NCBI GenBank assembly: GCA_000378905.1
Contig: KB900595.1
Coordinates: 1 to 45,122, forward strand
Direction: 5' to 3'
Source: an actinobacterium SCGC AAA028-A23
GTDB taxonomy: Bacteria > Actinomycetota > Actinomycetes > Nanopelagicales > Nanopelagicaceae
DNA length: 45,122 bases
Below, one piece after another: positions 9,953 to 19,111 of this stretch. Made by a program: the position numbers and the translations under genes. Numbering within the stretch: the first letter of the stretch is position 1; each line of letters opens with the position of its first letter. The notes under the pieces were generated by a model. That model was not told the origin of the DNA, did no database searches, and saw only the letters and a list, made by a program, of their open reading frames with translations.

Positions 9953-10471
9953 TTATACTAAAACTTTATCCATTAAATCAATCTGTCTTGCACCCTTCTG
10001 TAAGCTTTTTATATATTGATAACCTCGTTTTGCATAGTAATTTCTAGATTCTTCCGTCCATAGATAAACCCGTTTTATTCCAAATTCAATTGCTTTTTGC
10101 TCAATTAGTTTTAGAACATGGCTTCCAATCCCAGTACCTCGTAAATCCTCTCGAACAACAAAAGCTGCTATCCATGGCTTGTACTGCCTAAACTCCTCGA
10201 AATCATCAAAATCACACAATGCAATAGAGGCAACAACCTCCTGGCCATCTTTATTGTTTCTAAGGACCATAAACAATAATTCTTGATCAATCCCACTAAC
10301 ATTCCAATTCTCATAATCTGAATTTAATGTTCGGGAGTAAAAGCTGCGCCAATCTTCTGATGTGAATTCATCTTTACCTTCACCCCAAAGCTTTAAACTC
10401 CAAGATAAAGCTTCGTCTGCGAACTCTTTTGCGTGCGATATTGGTACCAATCGCAAACCATCGCTACTCAC
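9953..10471 (-). CDS. GNAT-family N-acetyltransferase
   Basis: WIAAFVVREDLRGTGIGSHVLKLIEQKAIEFGIKRVYLWTEESRNYYAKRGYQ. Confidence 0.87.
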   Translation of the reverse strand: MSSDGLRLVPISHAKEFADEALSWSLKLWGEGKDEFTSEDWRSFYSRTLNSDYENWNVSGIDQELLFMVLRNNKDGQEVVASIALCDFDDFEEFRQYKPWIAAFVVREDLRGTGIGSHVLKLIEQKAIEFGIKRVYLWTEESRNYYAKRGYQYIKSLQKGARQIDLMDKVLV

Positions 10472-10482
10472 TTAAAAAACTT

Positions 10483-11835
10483 CTACTTTTCTGTCAGTTG
10501 AGCGCACATTAGATCAAATGCTTTTGTGTGTGAATCCACATCAGCTTCAGTAGTCTCAGGACACATTAGCGCCATATTATGAAATGGTGTAATTAAAAAT
10601 CCATCATTTAACATGCGAAGGTGAATGTATTGTTCTAATTCAAAATCACCCGCATCTGCCGCCTCTTTGCCGGTATTAGGAGACTTCTCGCTGAACATGT
10701 ATTCAGCTCTAGCTCCTAAGCGGTTAACGCTCCAAGGTAGATTGTATTTTTTGATCGTACTCTCAACCCCATCAGACCAACGGTTTCCAAGTTTTACCAT
10801 TTTTTCAAAATTTTCTGCTGTTAGCACCTTAGTTAGGGTTGCTTTCATTGCCGCCATTGATAACGCATTTGCAGCCAATGTTCCACCAACTCCTCCAGTA
10901 TCAATTACTTCAAGTTCTACCATCTCTTTAATGGATTTCGCGATCTCTTCCCGCATGCCAAAAGCACCGGTTGGAAATCCGCCACCAATAGCTTTACCAA
11001 TTGTTAAAAAGTCAGGTTGTAATCCTTCTTGAGCAGTCATTCCACCTGGACCTACTGAAATTGTGTGAGTTTCATCAATTATTAACTTCGCGCCATACTC
11101 TTTTGCTAGTTTTTCAACCGCCTTTAAATATCCTAGCTGCGGTAAAACAATTCCAACATTAGTCATGGCTGGCTCCATAAGAATTGCCGCAACATCATTA
11201 TGCTCAAGGGCGCGCTTCATATCATCTAAGTTATTGAATGCAACTACTCGCGTCGTTTGATCAAGCTCTACCGGCGCTCCGATATTTCCCTCTCGGGCAA
11301 CAGTATTTCCTTGATTATCTAAAGTAGCAAAGCTTTCATCAACACTTCCGTGATAACAGCGATCAATCACAATGATTTTCTTTCGCCTAGTTATCAATCT
11401 TGAATATCGAATTACGTGACGATTGGCATCGGTTGCTGAAACTGTGAATTGCCACAAAGGTAAGCCAAATCTCTTTGCCAATTCTGCTGAAACAAAATTA
11501 GCATCCTTAGTTGGAAGCATCGCAGACAGTCCTCTTCCAACCTGCTCACGAATTGCGGCAACTGTTGGCTCTGGAGAGTGTCCGGTCATTGAGCCGGTGT
11601 CACCTAAACAGAAATCAATATAGGTATTGCCGTCTACATCAACAAAACTTGCACCCTTAGCCTCTTCAACAAAAACTGGGTATGCACCAGGCCATTTCGA
11701 CATCCAAGACATTGGTACACCATTTGGCATTGACTCTTTAGCTTTTGTAAATAGCTCACCACTTTTTGGGTGCGCATCTAGAAATCTTTGATCTTCAATT
11801 TTGCGAAGATCCTTGAGCCGAGCACGATTAATCAT
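10483..11835 (-). CDS. Class III aminotransferase (glutamate-1-semialdehyde aminotransferase-like)
   Basis: PNGVPMSWMSKWPGAYPVFVEEAKGASFVDVDGNTYIDFCLGDTGSMTGHS, LIIDETHTI, FLTIGKAIGGGFPTGAFG. Confidence 0.9.
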   Translation of the reverse strand: MINRARLKDLRKIEDQRFLDAHPKSGELFTKAKESMPNGVPMSWMSKWPGAYPVFVEEAKGASFVDVDGNTYIDFCLGDTGSMTGHSPEPTVAAIREQVGRGLSAMLPTKDANFVSAELAKRFGLPLWQFTVSATDANRHVIRYSRLITRRKKIIVIDRCYHGSVDESFATLDNQGNTVAREGNIGAPVELDQTTRVVAFNNLDDMKRALEHNDVAAILMEPAMTNVGIVLPQLGYLKAVEKLAKEYGAKLIIDETHTISVGPGGMTAQEGLQPDFLTIGKAIGGGFPTGAFGMREEIAKSIKEMVELEVIDTGGVGGTLAANALSMAAMKATLTKVLTAENFEKMVKLGNRWSDGVESTIKKYNLPWSVNRLGARAEYMFSEKSPNTGKEAADAGDFELEQYIHLRMLNDGFLITPFHNMALMCPETTEADVDSHTKAFDLMCAQLTEK

Positions 11836-11871
11836 GGTGAAAATCTACTCGTAGCCTGATTAGATTTCTAA

Positions 11872-13275
11872 TTACATAACAGGAAGCGCGGCTAATGCAG
11901 CCTCAAAATCCTTATCGTTAAGAACAGAATCAACCATGTTTCCGTTGAGGTAGGCATCGTAAGCTGCTAAATCAAAGTGACCGTGTCCGCAAAGCGCAGT
12001 CAAGATAACTTTCTCTTCACCAGTTTCTTTTGCTTTCAGTGCCTCTGCAATTGCAACTGCAATCGCGTGAGTTGGCTCTGGGGCAGGAACAATTCCCTCA
12101 GTTCTTGCAAACTGAACTGCAGCAGAGAAACACTCCTTCTGACCAACACTTTCAGCAGTCATCATTCCAAGTTCATAGATATGCGAAATTAATGGAGCCA
12201 TTCCGTGATAACGAAGACCACCCGCGTGAATTGGATCTGGAATAAAGTCATGACCCAAAGTATGCATCTTCATTAACGGAGTCATTCCGGCAGTATCACC
12301 AAAATCGTAAGCGTACTTTCCACGAGTAAGTGATGGACAAGAAGCCGGTTCGACAGCACGAATCTCAGGATTCATCTTTCCTTTTAATTTTTCACGAATA
12401 AATGGGAATGACAAACCAGCAAAGTTTGATCCTCCACCTGTGCAACCAACTAGTAAATCTGGAGTTTCTCCAACTTTCGCTAGTTGCTTAAGTGCTTCCT
12501 CGCCAATAATTGTTTGGTGCATTAATACATGGTTCAAAACAGATCCAAGTGCATAAGCAACTGTTGGGTCAGCTACCGCTGCTTCAACCGCCTCTGAAAT
12601 TGCAATACCAAGTGAGCCTGAATGGTTCTTAGGATCTAATGCCAATTTTCTACCAGCCTCAGTTAGTTGTGATGGCGAACGATGAACTGTGGCACCGAAA
12701 ACCTCCATCATTAATCTACGGTATGGCTTTGCATCAAATGAACCGCCAACCTGCCAAACCTCGCACTCAATATCAAAAAGTGCACAAGCAAAAGCTAAAG
12801 CTGTGCCCCATTGGCCAGCTCCTGTTTCCGTTGTAATCTTCTTAATTCCAGCTTTTTTATTGTAATAGGCCTGTGGTACAGAAGTATTTGTTTTGTGTGA
12901 TCCTGCAGGTGATACACCCTCATACTTGTAGTAAATGCGTGCAGGTGTATCTAGAAGTTGTTCTAATCTGCGAGCTCTAAATAATGGTGATGGCCGCCAA
13001 GTTCTATAAACATCTAATACCTCACCAGGAATATCAATATATGACTCAGTTGAAACCTCTTGCAAAATTAAATCCATTGGGAAAAGTGGAGCAAGATCTG
13101 CTGGTCCGACCGGTTGATGTGTACCTGGGTGCAATGGTGGTGGCGGCGGTGATGGAAGATCAGGAATTATGTTGTACCACTGGGTTGGCATTTCACTTTC
13201 ATCGAGCGTTATTTTGGTAAAGCTCTTTGCATCTTTACTTAATCCCATTTTTCCTCCAGTTGGCTTATCGGGCAA
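11872..13275 (-). CDS. trpB2: Tryptophan synthase beta chain, TrpB2 type
   Basis: [72 protein letters not shown] and [17 protein letters not shown], with the N-terminal extension typical of TrpB2 ([24 protein letters not shown]). Confidence 0.92.
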   Translation of the reverse strand: MPDKPTGGKMGLSKDAKSFTKITLDESEMPTQWYNIIPDLPSPPPPPLHPGTHQPVGPADLAPLFPMDLILQEVSTESYIDIPGEVLDVYRTWRPSPLFRARRLEQLLDTPARIYYKYEGVSPAGSHKTNTSVPQAYYNKKAGIKKITTETGAGQWGTALAFACALFDIECEVWQVGGSFDAKPYRRLMMEVFGATVHRSPSQLTEAGRKLALDPKNHSGSLGIAISEAVEAAVADPTVAYALGSVLNHVLMHQTIIGEEALKQLAKVGETPDLLVGCTGGGSNFAGLSFPFIREKLKGKMNPEIRAVEPASCPSLTRGKYAYDFGDTAGMTPLMKMHTLGHDFIPDPIHAGGLRYHGMAPLISHIYELGMMTAESVGQKECFSAAVQFARTEGIVPAPEPTHAIAVAIAEALKAKETGEEKVILTALCGHGHFDLAAYDAYLNGNMVDSVLNDKDFEAALAALPVM

Positions 13276-13369
13276 GGCTAGGGGTTGGCTTTATCCTTAT
13301 CAAGAGTAGCAACGACACAATTTCTTTATCTAGCAATAATGCCCTGGGTAAAGTAGTTAATATTCAGTC

Positions 13370-13765
13370 ATGGCAATAGCAAATTACTCCTTAACTGCCC
13401 TTGATTGTCCAGATCCGGTGGAGCTTGCCAACTTCTATTCTCAGATCACCGGCTTTGAAGTTGTGGTTGCGCATAGGAGTAAAGATGGTCAACCACAATG
13501 GGTAGAACTTATCGAAATTGATCAAACCAGGATTGCGTTTCAAAAAATTGATAATTACCTAAAACCAACCTGGCCAGAAGGACCTGTGCCACAGCAAGCG
13601 CATTTAGATTTTAATGTGCCTGATTTAGATATAGCTGAGGAACTGATACTCAAAATCGGTGCTGTGAAATCTTCAATACAACCTAGTTCAGATCCCGATG
13701 ACAATTTTCGAGTCTATTTTGATCCCGCAGGTCATCCTTTTTGCCTTGTGAAACGCAGTAATTAA
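13370..13765 (+). CDS. VOC/glyoxalase-like domain protein
   Basis: LTALDCPDPVELANFYSQITGFEVV ... AHLDFNVPDLDIAEELILKIGA ... RVYFDPAGHPFCLV. Confidence 0.88.
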   Translation: MAIANYSLTALDCPDPVELANFYSQITGFEVVVAHRSKDGQPQWVELIEIDQTRIAFQKIDNYLKPTWPEGPVPQQAHLDFNVPDLDIAEELILKIGAVKSSIQPSSDPDDNFRVYFDPAGHPFCLVKRSN

Positions 13766-13801
13766 GGATTGTAATTACTTTTCTTAAGTTAAGATAATTC
13801 T

Positions 13802-14422
13802 ATGACTGATGCATTGGCTATTTCAGCACTAACCTTTGGCGCTCAAGCCTTTGTGACGCTTTTTGTGATTCTAGATCCACCAGGGGCGGCACCAATTTTT
13901 CTTGGACTTGCCTCCGGTAAATCTGTTAAAGAACAGCGCCGTCTTGCTTGGCAAGCAGCTGCTGTATCACTTTTTGTAATTGTTTCATTTGCATTATTTG
14001 GCAACGCAATCCTGGATTATCTGAATATTTCACTTGCAGCATTGCAAGGAGCAGGAGGAATCCTGCTCTTGATTACCGGTTTAGGTTTATTGACCGGATC
14101 CTTAACTGATAGCGGATCTGCGACCACGCAGAACATCGCGTTAGTGCCACTTGGAACTCCACTTCTTGCAGGTCCTGGCGCAATTGTCACCACAATGCTT
14201 TATGTTCAAAAAGCAGAAGGTAACGATCAATTGGCAGCTCTTGGTATTGCAATTTTCGCTGTTCATTTTATTATCGGACTAACCTTCATGTTTTCAACAA
14301 AAATTCTTGCCCTTATTAAAGATTCAGGGGTTGATTTATTGGCCAGAATTGCCGGATTACTACTTTCAGCAATTGCAGTTGAAATGATTGTGAGTGCAAT
14401 CAAGGCATTTTTTAGTATTTAA
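13802..14422 (+). CDS. MarC-family integral membrane protein
   Basis: AFVTLFVILDPPGAAPIFLGLASGKSVKEQRRLAWQAAAVSL, VPLGTPLLAGPGAIVTTMLY, ARIAGLLLSAIAVEMIVSAIKAFF. Confidence 0.9.
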   Translation: MTDALAISALTFGAQAFVTLFVILDPPGAAPIFLGLASGKSVKEQRRLAWQAAAVSLFVIVSFALFGNAILDYLNISLAALQGAGGILLLITGLGLLTGSLTDSGSATTQNIALVPLGTPLLAGPGAIVTTMLYVQKAEGNDQLAALGIAIFAVHFIIGLTFMFSTKILALIKDSGVDLLARIAGLLLSAIAVEMIVSAIKAFFSI

Positions 14423-14465
14423 GCACAATTCTTTGTTTGTCAGAGCTAGGCGATATCTTTAAATC

Positions 14466-15101
14466 ATGCCAACCTCCTTACTGGAAACTACCTTTGTAGT
14501 TGTTGACCTGGAAACCACTGGAGCATCTCCCAAAAAAGGTGCAGCAATTACAGAAATTGGCGCAGTTAAGGTTAAAGGTGGTGTTCAAATTGGTGAATTT
14601 GCAACCTTTGTAAATCCACTTGCCGCCATTCCTGCATACATAACTGAAATGACTGGCATTACAGATTTAATGCTTGCGCACGCCCCCGTTATTGATGAGG
14701 TCTTTCCTAGTTTCATAGAGTTTGCAGGTCGTGAGGATCATGCCGTAATCGTTGCCCATAACGCCCCATTTGATCTTAGCTTTCTTAAAAGTGCAGCAAG
14801 TGAATTAGAGATATCTTGGCCTAAATACAAAACTTTGGATACGGTAACTATTGCGCGTCAGATTTTAACCAAAGAGGATGTGCCGAATTGCAAATTATCA
14901 ACACTGGCAACATTTTTTGGAACAAAAACTGAGCCAAACCACCGCGCCCTTGATGATGCAAAAGCCACAACAGAAATTCTTCATAATTTGCTTGAGCGAC
15001 TAGGTTCCATGCAGATTCATACCATTGAGGAATTACTAGATTTTGCTAAAAATGCCGCCCATATTCAAAGAAAAAACTACTGGGGTTTAAGCTCTATCTA
15101 G
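14466..15101 (+). CDS. 3'-5' exonuclease, DNA polymerase III epsilon (DnaQ)-like
   Basis: VVVDLETTGASPKKGAAITEIGAVKV, VAHNAPFDLSFL, NHRALDDAKATTEIL (Exo I/II/III, DEDDh type). Confidence 0.92.
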   Translation: MPTSLLETTFVVVDLETTGASPKKGAAITEIGAVKVKGGVQIGEFATFVNPLAAIPAYITEMTGITDLMLAHAPVIDEVFPSFIEFAGREDHAVIVAHNAPFDLSFLKSAASELEISWPKYKTLDTVTIARQILTKEDVPNCKLSTLATFFGTKTEPNHRALDDAKATTEILHNLLERLGSMQIHTIEELLDFAKNAAHIQRKNYWGLSSI

Positions 15102-16134
15102 CTGAGACGATCTCATTACTTAGCTCAACCCATTTTTTTAGAACAGATTGCGCTGCACCAGAATCAATCGCTTTGTTTGCCAAGACAAAACCATTTGCAA
15201 TTTGAGTTTGAAGAGGTAAATCAAAATCCCCTTTAAACGCGGCAATCGCAAAGGCAGCGTTTAAAGTCACAGCATCTCGCATTGCTCCTTTTTTGCCTGC
15301 AAATATTTGGTTGGTTACCTGCGCGTTGTATGTCGCATCTCCACCAGCAAGAGCTGTAAGTGGTGCTTGAATAATTCCTAATTCTGTCGGATCAAAGGTT
15401 TCTTGCTTCAACTTACCTTTGCTAATTTGAATCACTGTTGTAGTAGTAGATAAGGAAACTTCATCTAGACCATCATCGCCGCGAAAGATAAAGCCTTCTT
15501 TGCCCTGATCAAGCAAAACCTGAGCCATCAATGGAAGTAGTTCACTTCGAGCCACTCCGATTGCCACGGCAATTGGCTTTGCAGGATTTGCAAGTGGTCC
15601 AAGAATATTAAATACAGTTGGAACACCCAACTCTTTCCGAGCAGCCACTGCATGTTTCATTGAGGAGTGAAATACTGGGGCAAAACAAAAACCAATTCCA
15701 ATTTTATAAACAGTCTCTTCAACCTCTTTGCCAGTTAAATCGATTTTAACGCCAAGAGCTTCAAGCAAATCTGCGGATCCAGATTTTGATGATGCTGCAC
15801 GATTGCCATGTTTTACTACCCGGGCTCCGGCTGCATTTGTAATAATCGCAGCAGTTGTTGAAATATTAATTGTGTTAGCACCATCTCCACCGGTTCCAAC
15901 GGTGTCAACCGCTCTTTCAGTTATGTTAATTGGCGAGCAGTATTTATACATCTGCGCAACCAATGCTTCAACCTCTTGCGCACTTTCACCTTTTGCTTTT
16001 AATCCAGTGAGAAAGGCTTTGATATCTTCATTACTTGCTGCGCCTTCTAAAATCTGTGACATACCCCAAGTGACTTGGTCATTCGATAAATCTTTTTTGT
16101 CAGTTAACGCGGCAAAGATTTCACTCCAACCCAT
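15094..16134 (-). CDS. trpD: Anthranilate phosphoribosyltransferase
   Basis: VDTVGTGGDGANTINISTTAAIITNAAGARVVKHGNRAASSKSGSADLLEALGVKIDL, FNILGPLANPAKP. Confidence 0.95.
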   Translation of the reverse strand: MGWSEIFAALTDKKDLSNDQVTWGMSQILEGAASNEDIKAFLTGLKAKGESAQEVEALVAQMYKYCSPINITERAVDTVGTGGDGANTINISTTAAIITNAAGARVVKHGNRAASSKSGSADLLEALGVKIDLTGKEVEETVYKIGIGFCFAPVFHSSMKHAVAARKELGVPTVFNILGPLANPAKPIAVAIGVARSELLPLMAQVLLDQGKEGFIFRGDDGLDEVSLSTTTTVIQISKGKLKQETFDPTELGIIQAPLTALAGGDATYNAQVTNQIFAGKKGAMRDAVTLNAAFAIAAFKGDFDLPLQTQIANGFVLANKAIDSGAAQSVLKKWVELSNEIVSAR

Positions 16135-16147
16135 AGCTACGTCTTAT

Positions 16148-16549
16148 TTACTTAGCGAGCGCAGAATGCGTTTTTAAGAGCGATGCGCATTTTGCTGCGA
16201 TCGTGAATGGATCAATCGGGTGCATAACCGTTGCTTCAGCCTTTGACCAAGTAGCTAACCAATTATCTGATGTTCGCGCTGTGATTAATAAAACTGGTGG
16301 ACAGTTGAAAACTTCATCTTTAAGTTGTCTGGCAACACCCATGCCACCTTCAGGTACTGCTTCGGCATCTAATATAAATAAATCAACCTGTTTTTTCCCA
16401 TCAACATAAAGTCTTAATGCATCTGCGGTGGCAAACTCTTTAACTTCATGTAGGGGTAGATCCTGATCCAACTGTTTTCCAAGGGCAGCAGATACCGCCT
16501 GTCGAACTGAGGAATCATCGGAGTAGAGGGCAATAACTAACCTTTGCAT
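16148..16549 (-). CDS. Stand-alone receiver-like (response regulator) protein without output domain
   Basis: VIALYSDDSSVRQAV, VDLFILDAEAVPEGGMGVARQL, PPVLLITAR, EATVMHPIDPFTIAAKCASLL. Start taken at the internal ATG (MQRLVIAL). Confidence 0.75.
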   Translation of the reverse strand: MQRLVIALYSDDSSVRQAVSAALGKQLDQDLPLHEVKEFATADALRLYVDGKKQVDLFILDAEAVPEGGMGVARQLKDEVFNCPPVLLITARTSDNWLATWSKAEATVMHPIDPFTIAAKCASLLKTHSALAK

Positions 16550-16563
16550 GGTGATAATCCTAC

Positions 16564-16701
16564 CTAGCCACCCAACTTGCTTTCCCATCCTGCAATTGCG
16601 CCCTCTTGGTGATCAGTTTCACCAAATAGAAGGGCTGCTCCCCCATATCTAAATGAGGCATTCCTACCTATTTCGGGAATAATCTGCCCTATGACCACCT
16701 A
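16564..16701 (-). pseudogene. Possible 3' remnant of an enoyl-CoA hydratase/isomerase-family gene
   Basis: My translation of the minus-strand frame: [41 protein letters not shown]. Resembles the C-terminal helix pattern of crotonases (LFxTxDxxEGxxAFxEKR). Too short to be conclusive. Confidence 0.35.
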
Positions 16702-17317
16702 TGCCACCCCATCGGTTAAGACCAACCGTCCTAACCTGGTTGCAGTTGGCACGATTGTTTGGCTCTCATCTGAGTTAATGTTTTTCGCAGCACTCTTTGC
16801 AATGTACTTCACAACAAGGGCTGTGCAGGGTCCAAAGGTCTGGGCGGAGTCAACTGAATTATTAAATATTCCTTTTGCTGCAACTAACACAACAGTATTA
16901 GTGCTCTCCTCAGTAACCTGCCAATATGGCGTCTTTGCTGCTGAGCGTTTCCAAGCAAAGCGTGAAGGTAGCTTGTGGCAAATAAGTAAGTGGGGAATGC
17001 GCGAATGGTTTGCCTTAACATTTTTGATGGGAGCATTCTTCATCGCCGGTCAGGTATATGAGTATGCAGTTCTAGTAAGTGAAAACTTGTCGCTTTCTTC
17101 AAATGCATATGGCTCAGTCTTTTATATGACTACTGGGTTCCATGGCCTGCATGTGACTGGCGGATTAATTGCATTCTTAATCGTTCTAATTAGAGTTTTC
17201 CGGGCACAAAAATTTGGTCACTCTCAAGCCACAACAGCGATTGTGGTCTCCTACTACTGGCACTTCGTAGATATTGTGTGGATTGCACTATTTTCTGCGA
17301 TCTACCTAATTAAATAA
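16691..17317 (+). CDS. ctaE: Cytochrome c oxidase subunit III (aa3-type)
   Basis: [72 protein letters not shown]. Confidence 0.96.
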   Translation: MTTYATPSVKTNRPNLVAVGTIVWLSSELMFFAALFAMYFTTRAVQGPKVWAESTELLNIPFAATNTTVLVLSSVTCQYGVFAAERFQAKREGSLWQISKWGMREWFALTFLMGAFFIAGQVYEYAVLVSENLSLSSNAYGSVFYMTTGFHGLHVTGGLIAFLIVLIRVFRAQKFGHSQATTAIVVSYYWHFVDIVWIALFSAIYLIK

Positions 17318-17319
17318 TC

Positions 17320-18114
17320 ATGAAATTTATATCTAAATACCGCAAACATAAGTTGGCTGCTCCTTTACTTTTACTTTTTGCTTTAACCGGGCTTGGTCTT
17401 ACATTTTCAGTTGCAAGTGCTACCGAAGCACCAAAATCTGTTGATGCTGCCGCTCGTTCAACTTTAATTGAAGAGGGTCAACAAATATTCTTAAAAGGTT
17501 GCTCCTCTTGTCATGGCTTAAATGGTGAGGGTGCTGCGATTGCTCCATCTTTAATTGGCGTTGGCGCTGCATCAGTTGATTTTCAAGTAGCAACAGGTCG
17601 TATGCCGATGCAAGATATGAGTCAGCAAGCAATGCGTAAGGCTCCGGTTTATAACGAAGAAGAGGTTGCTGCCCTTGCCGCCTATGTTGCATCCCTTGCC
17701 CCAGGACCTCGTGCTTATACAAATGAGGAGATTGAATGGGAGCGAGATGGCAATACCGCTGAAGGTGGTGAGTTGTTTAGAAATAACTGCGCAATGTGTC
17801 ATAACTTTGCAGGACAAGGTGGCGCACTAACCCAAGGAAAATACGCTCCATCTGTTATGGGTGTTGAACCAAAACATATTTATGAAGCGATGATTACCGG
17901 CCCACAAGCTATGCCAGTGTTTTCAGATAAAATCATTACACCGGAGGAAAAACTTTCAATTATTAAATGGATTAAAGCGGCAGAAACTGAGCCAAATTTA
18001 GGTGGAGCTGCCCTAGGCCGAGTTGGTCCGGTAACAGAAGGATTATTGGTTTGGACATTAGGTCTTGGATTGTTAATTGGTATTGCTGTCTGGTTAACTG
18101 CGAAGGCAAGGTAA
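17320..18114 (+). CDS. qcrC: Cytochrome bc1 complex diheme cytochrome c subunit
   Basis: Two CxxCH motifs (CSSCHG, CAMCHN), N-terminal hydrophobic segment and C-terminal TM. Located between ctaE and qcrA. Confidence 0.96.
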   Translation: MKFISKYRKHKLAAPLLLLFALTGLGLTFSVASATEAPKSVDAAARSTLIEEGQQIFLKGCSSCHGLNGEGAAIAPSLIGVGAASVDFQVATGRMPMQDMSQQAMRKAPVYNEEEVAALAAYVASLAPGPRAYTNEEIEWERDGNTAEGGELFRNNCAMCHNFAGQGGALTQGKYAPSVMGVEPKHIYEAMITGPQAMPVFSDKIITPEEKLSIIKWIKAAETEPNLGGAALGRVGPVTEGLLVWTLGLGLLIGIAVWLTAKAR

Positions 18115-18118
18115 ATAT

Positions 18119-19111
18119 ATGTCTAGTGAGTTAGAACCGTTAGCAGATCCAGGGCTACCAGAACATATTCACCGCAAAGCTGATACAGATCCAATTGCAG
18201 CAAAGCGTGCCGAAAGACAGGTTGCCGTTTTATTCTCACTTTCAGCATTTGGAACAGTACTGTTTTTGTTCTCCTTCTTCTTTGTTGATGAGGATCAATT
18301 CATATTTGTGCCAATTATGGGAAGCACTAATGCGCACCAATTAGGAATTGGTATCGGCATGGCGATGAGTTTGCTATTCATTGGTTTTGGCGCAGTGCAT
18401 TGGGCAAAAACTTTGATGCCAGATCAAGAAGTAATTGCATATCGACATGAGATGAGATCTGAGGATTCAGATCGCCAAGATTTTGTTAAGGCTGCTAAGG
18501 CTGGAGCTGAAACTGCCGGGCTTGGTAGAAGACCATTGATCAAGAGATCACTTGCTGCTGCTGCCGGACTTGCCGGATTGCCAGCAATAATCTTGCTAAG
18601 AGATTTAGGCCCACTACCTGGCAACTCACTTAATGAAACCAACTGGAAAACTGGAACAAGATTGGTAACTGATCCAGGTGATCGCCCAATCAAAGCAAGT
18701 GACCTAGAGGTTGGCGGAGTTGCACAGGTTATGCCTGCACTAGCTGCAGGTAAGAAGCGAACCCTGGAAGATATTGCAAAAGATGCCGTACTTCTTATTA
18801 GATTGCGTCCTGCCGAATTTCAATTAGATGCAGAACGACTTTCTTGGACACATGAAGGAATTATTGCTTTCTCTAAGATCTGTTCTCACATGGGATGTGC
18901 AGTTGCTTTGTACGAACAAACAACCAAGCACCTACTTTGCCCATGTCATCAATCAACCTTTGATGTAACCCGTGCTGCGAAAGTTATTTTTGGGCCTGCT
19001 GCTCGCCCATTGCCACAGCTAGCAATCACAGTTGATAGTGAAGGTTATTTAGTAGCTAAGCAACCGTTTACTGAAGCGGTTGGACCAAGTTTCTGGGAGA
19101 GGAAATCATGA
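18119..19111 (+). CDS. qcrA: Cytochrome bc1 complex Rieske iron-sulfur subunit
   Basis: Rieske motifs CSHMGCAV and CPCHQSTFD. Multiple N-terminal TM segments as in actinobacterial QcrA. Confidence 0.96.
   Translation: MSSELEPLADPGLPEHIHRKADTDPIAAKRAERQVAVLFSLSAFGTVLFLFSFFFVDEDQFIFVPIMGSTNAHQLGIGIGMAMSLLFIGFGAVHWAKTLMPDQEVIAYRHEMRSEDSDRQDFVKAAKAGAETAGLGRRPLIKRSLAAAAGLAGLPAIILLRDLGPLPGNSLNETNWKTGTRLVTDPGDRPIKASDLEVGGVAQVMPALAAGKKRTLEDIAKDAVLLIRLRPAEFQLDAERLSWTHEGIIAFSKICSHMGCAVALYEQTTKHLLCPCHQSTFDVTRAAKVIFGPAARPLPQLAITVDSEGYLVAKQPFTEAVGPSFWERKS

Noticed and set aside
10625-11032. 135-aa plus-strand ORF opposite the class III aminotransferase
   Set aside because: Antisense of a conserved PLP enzyme; no SD or family motif.
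15728-16177. 149-aa plus-strand ORF opposite trpD
   Set aside because: Antisense to clear TrpD glycine-rich motifs; considered spurious.
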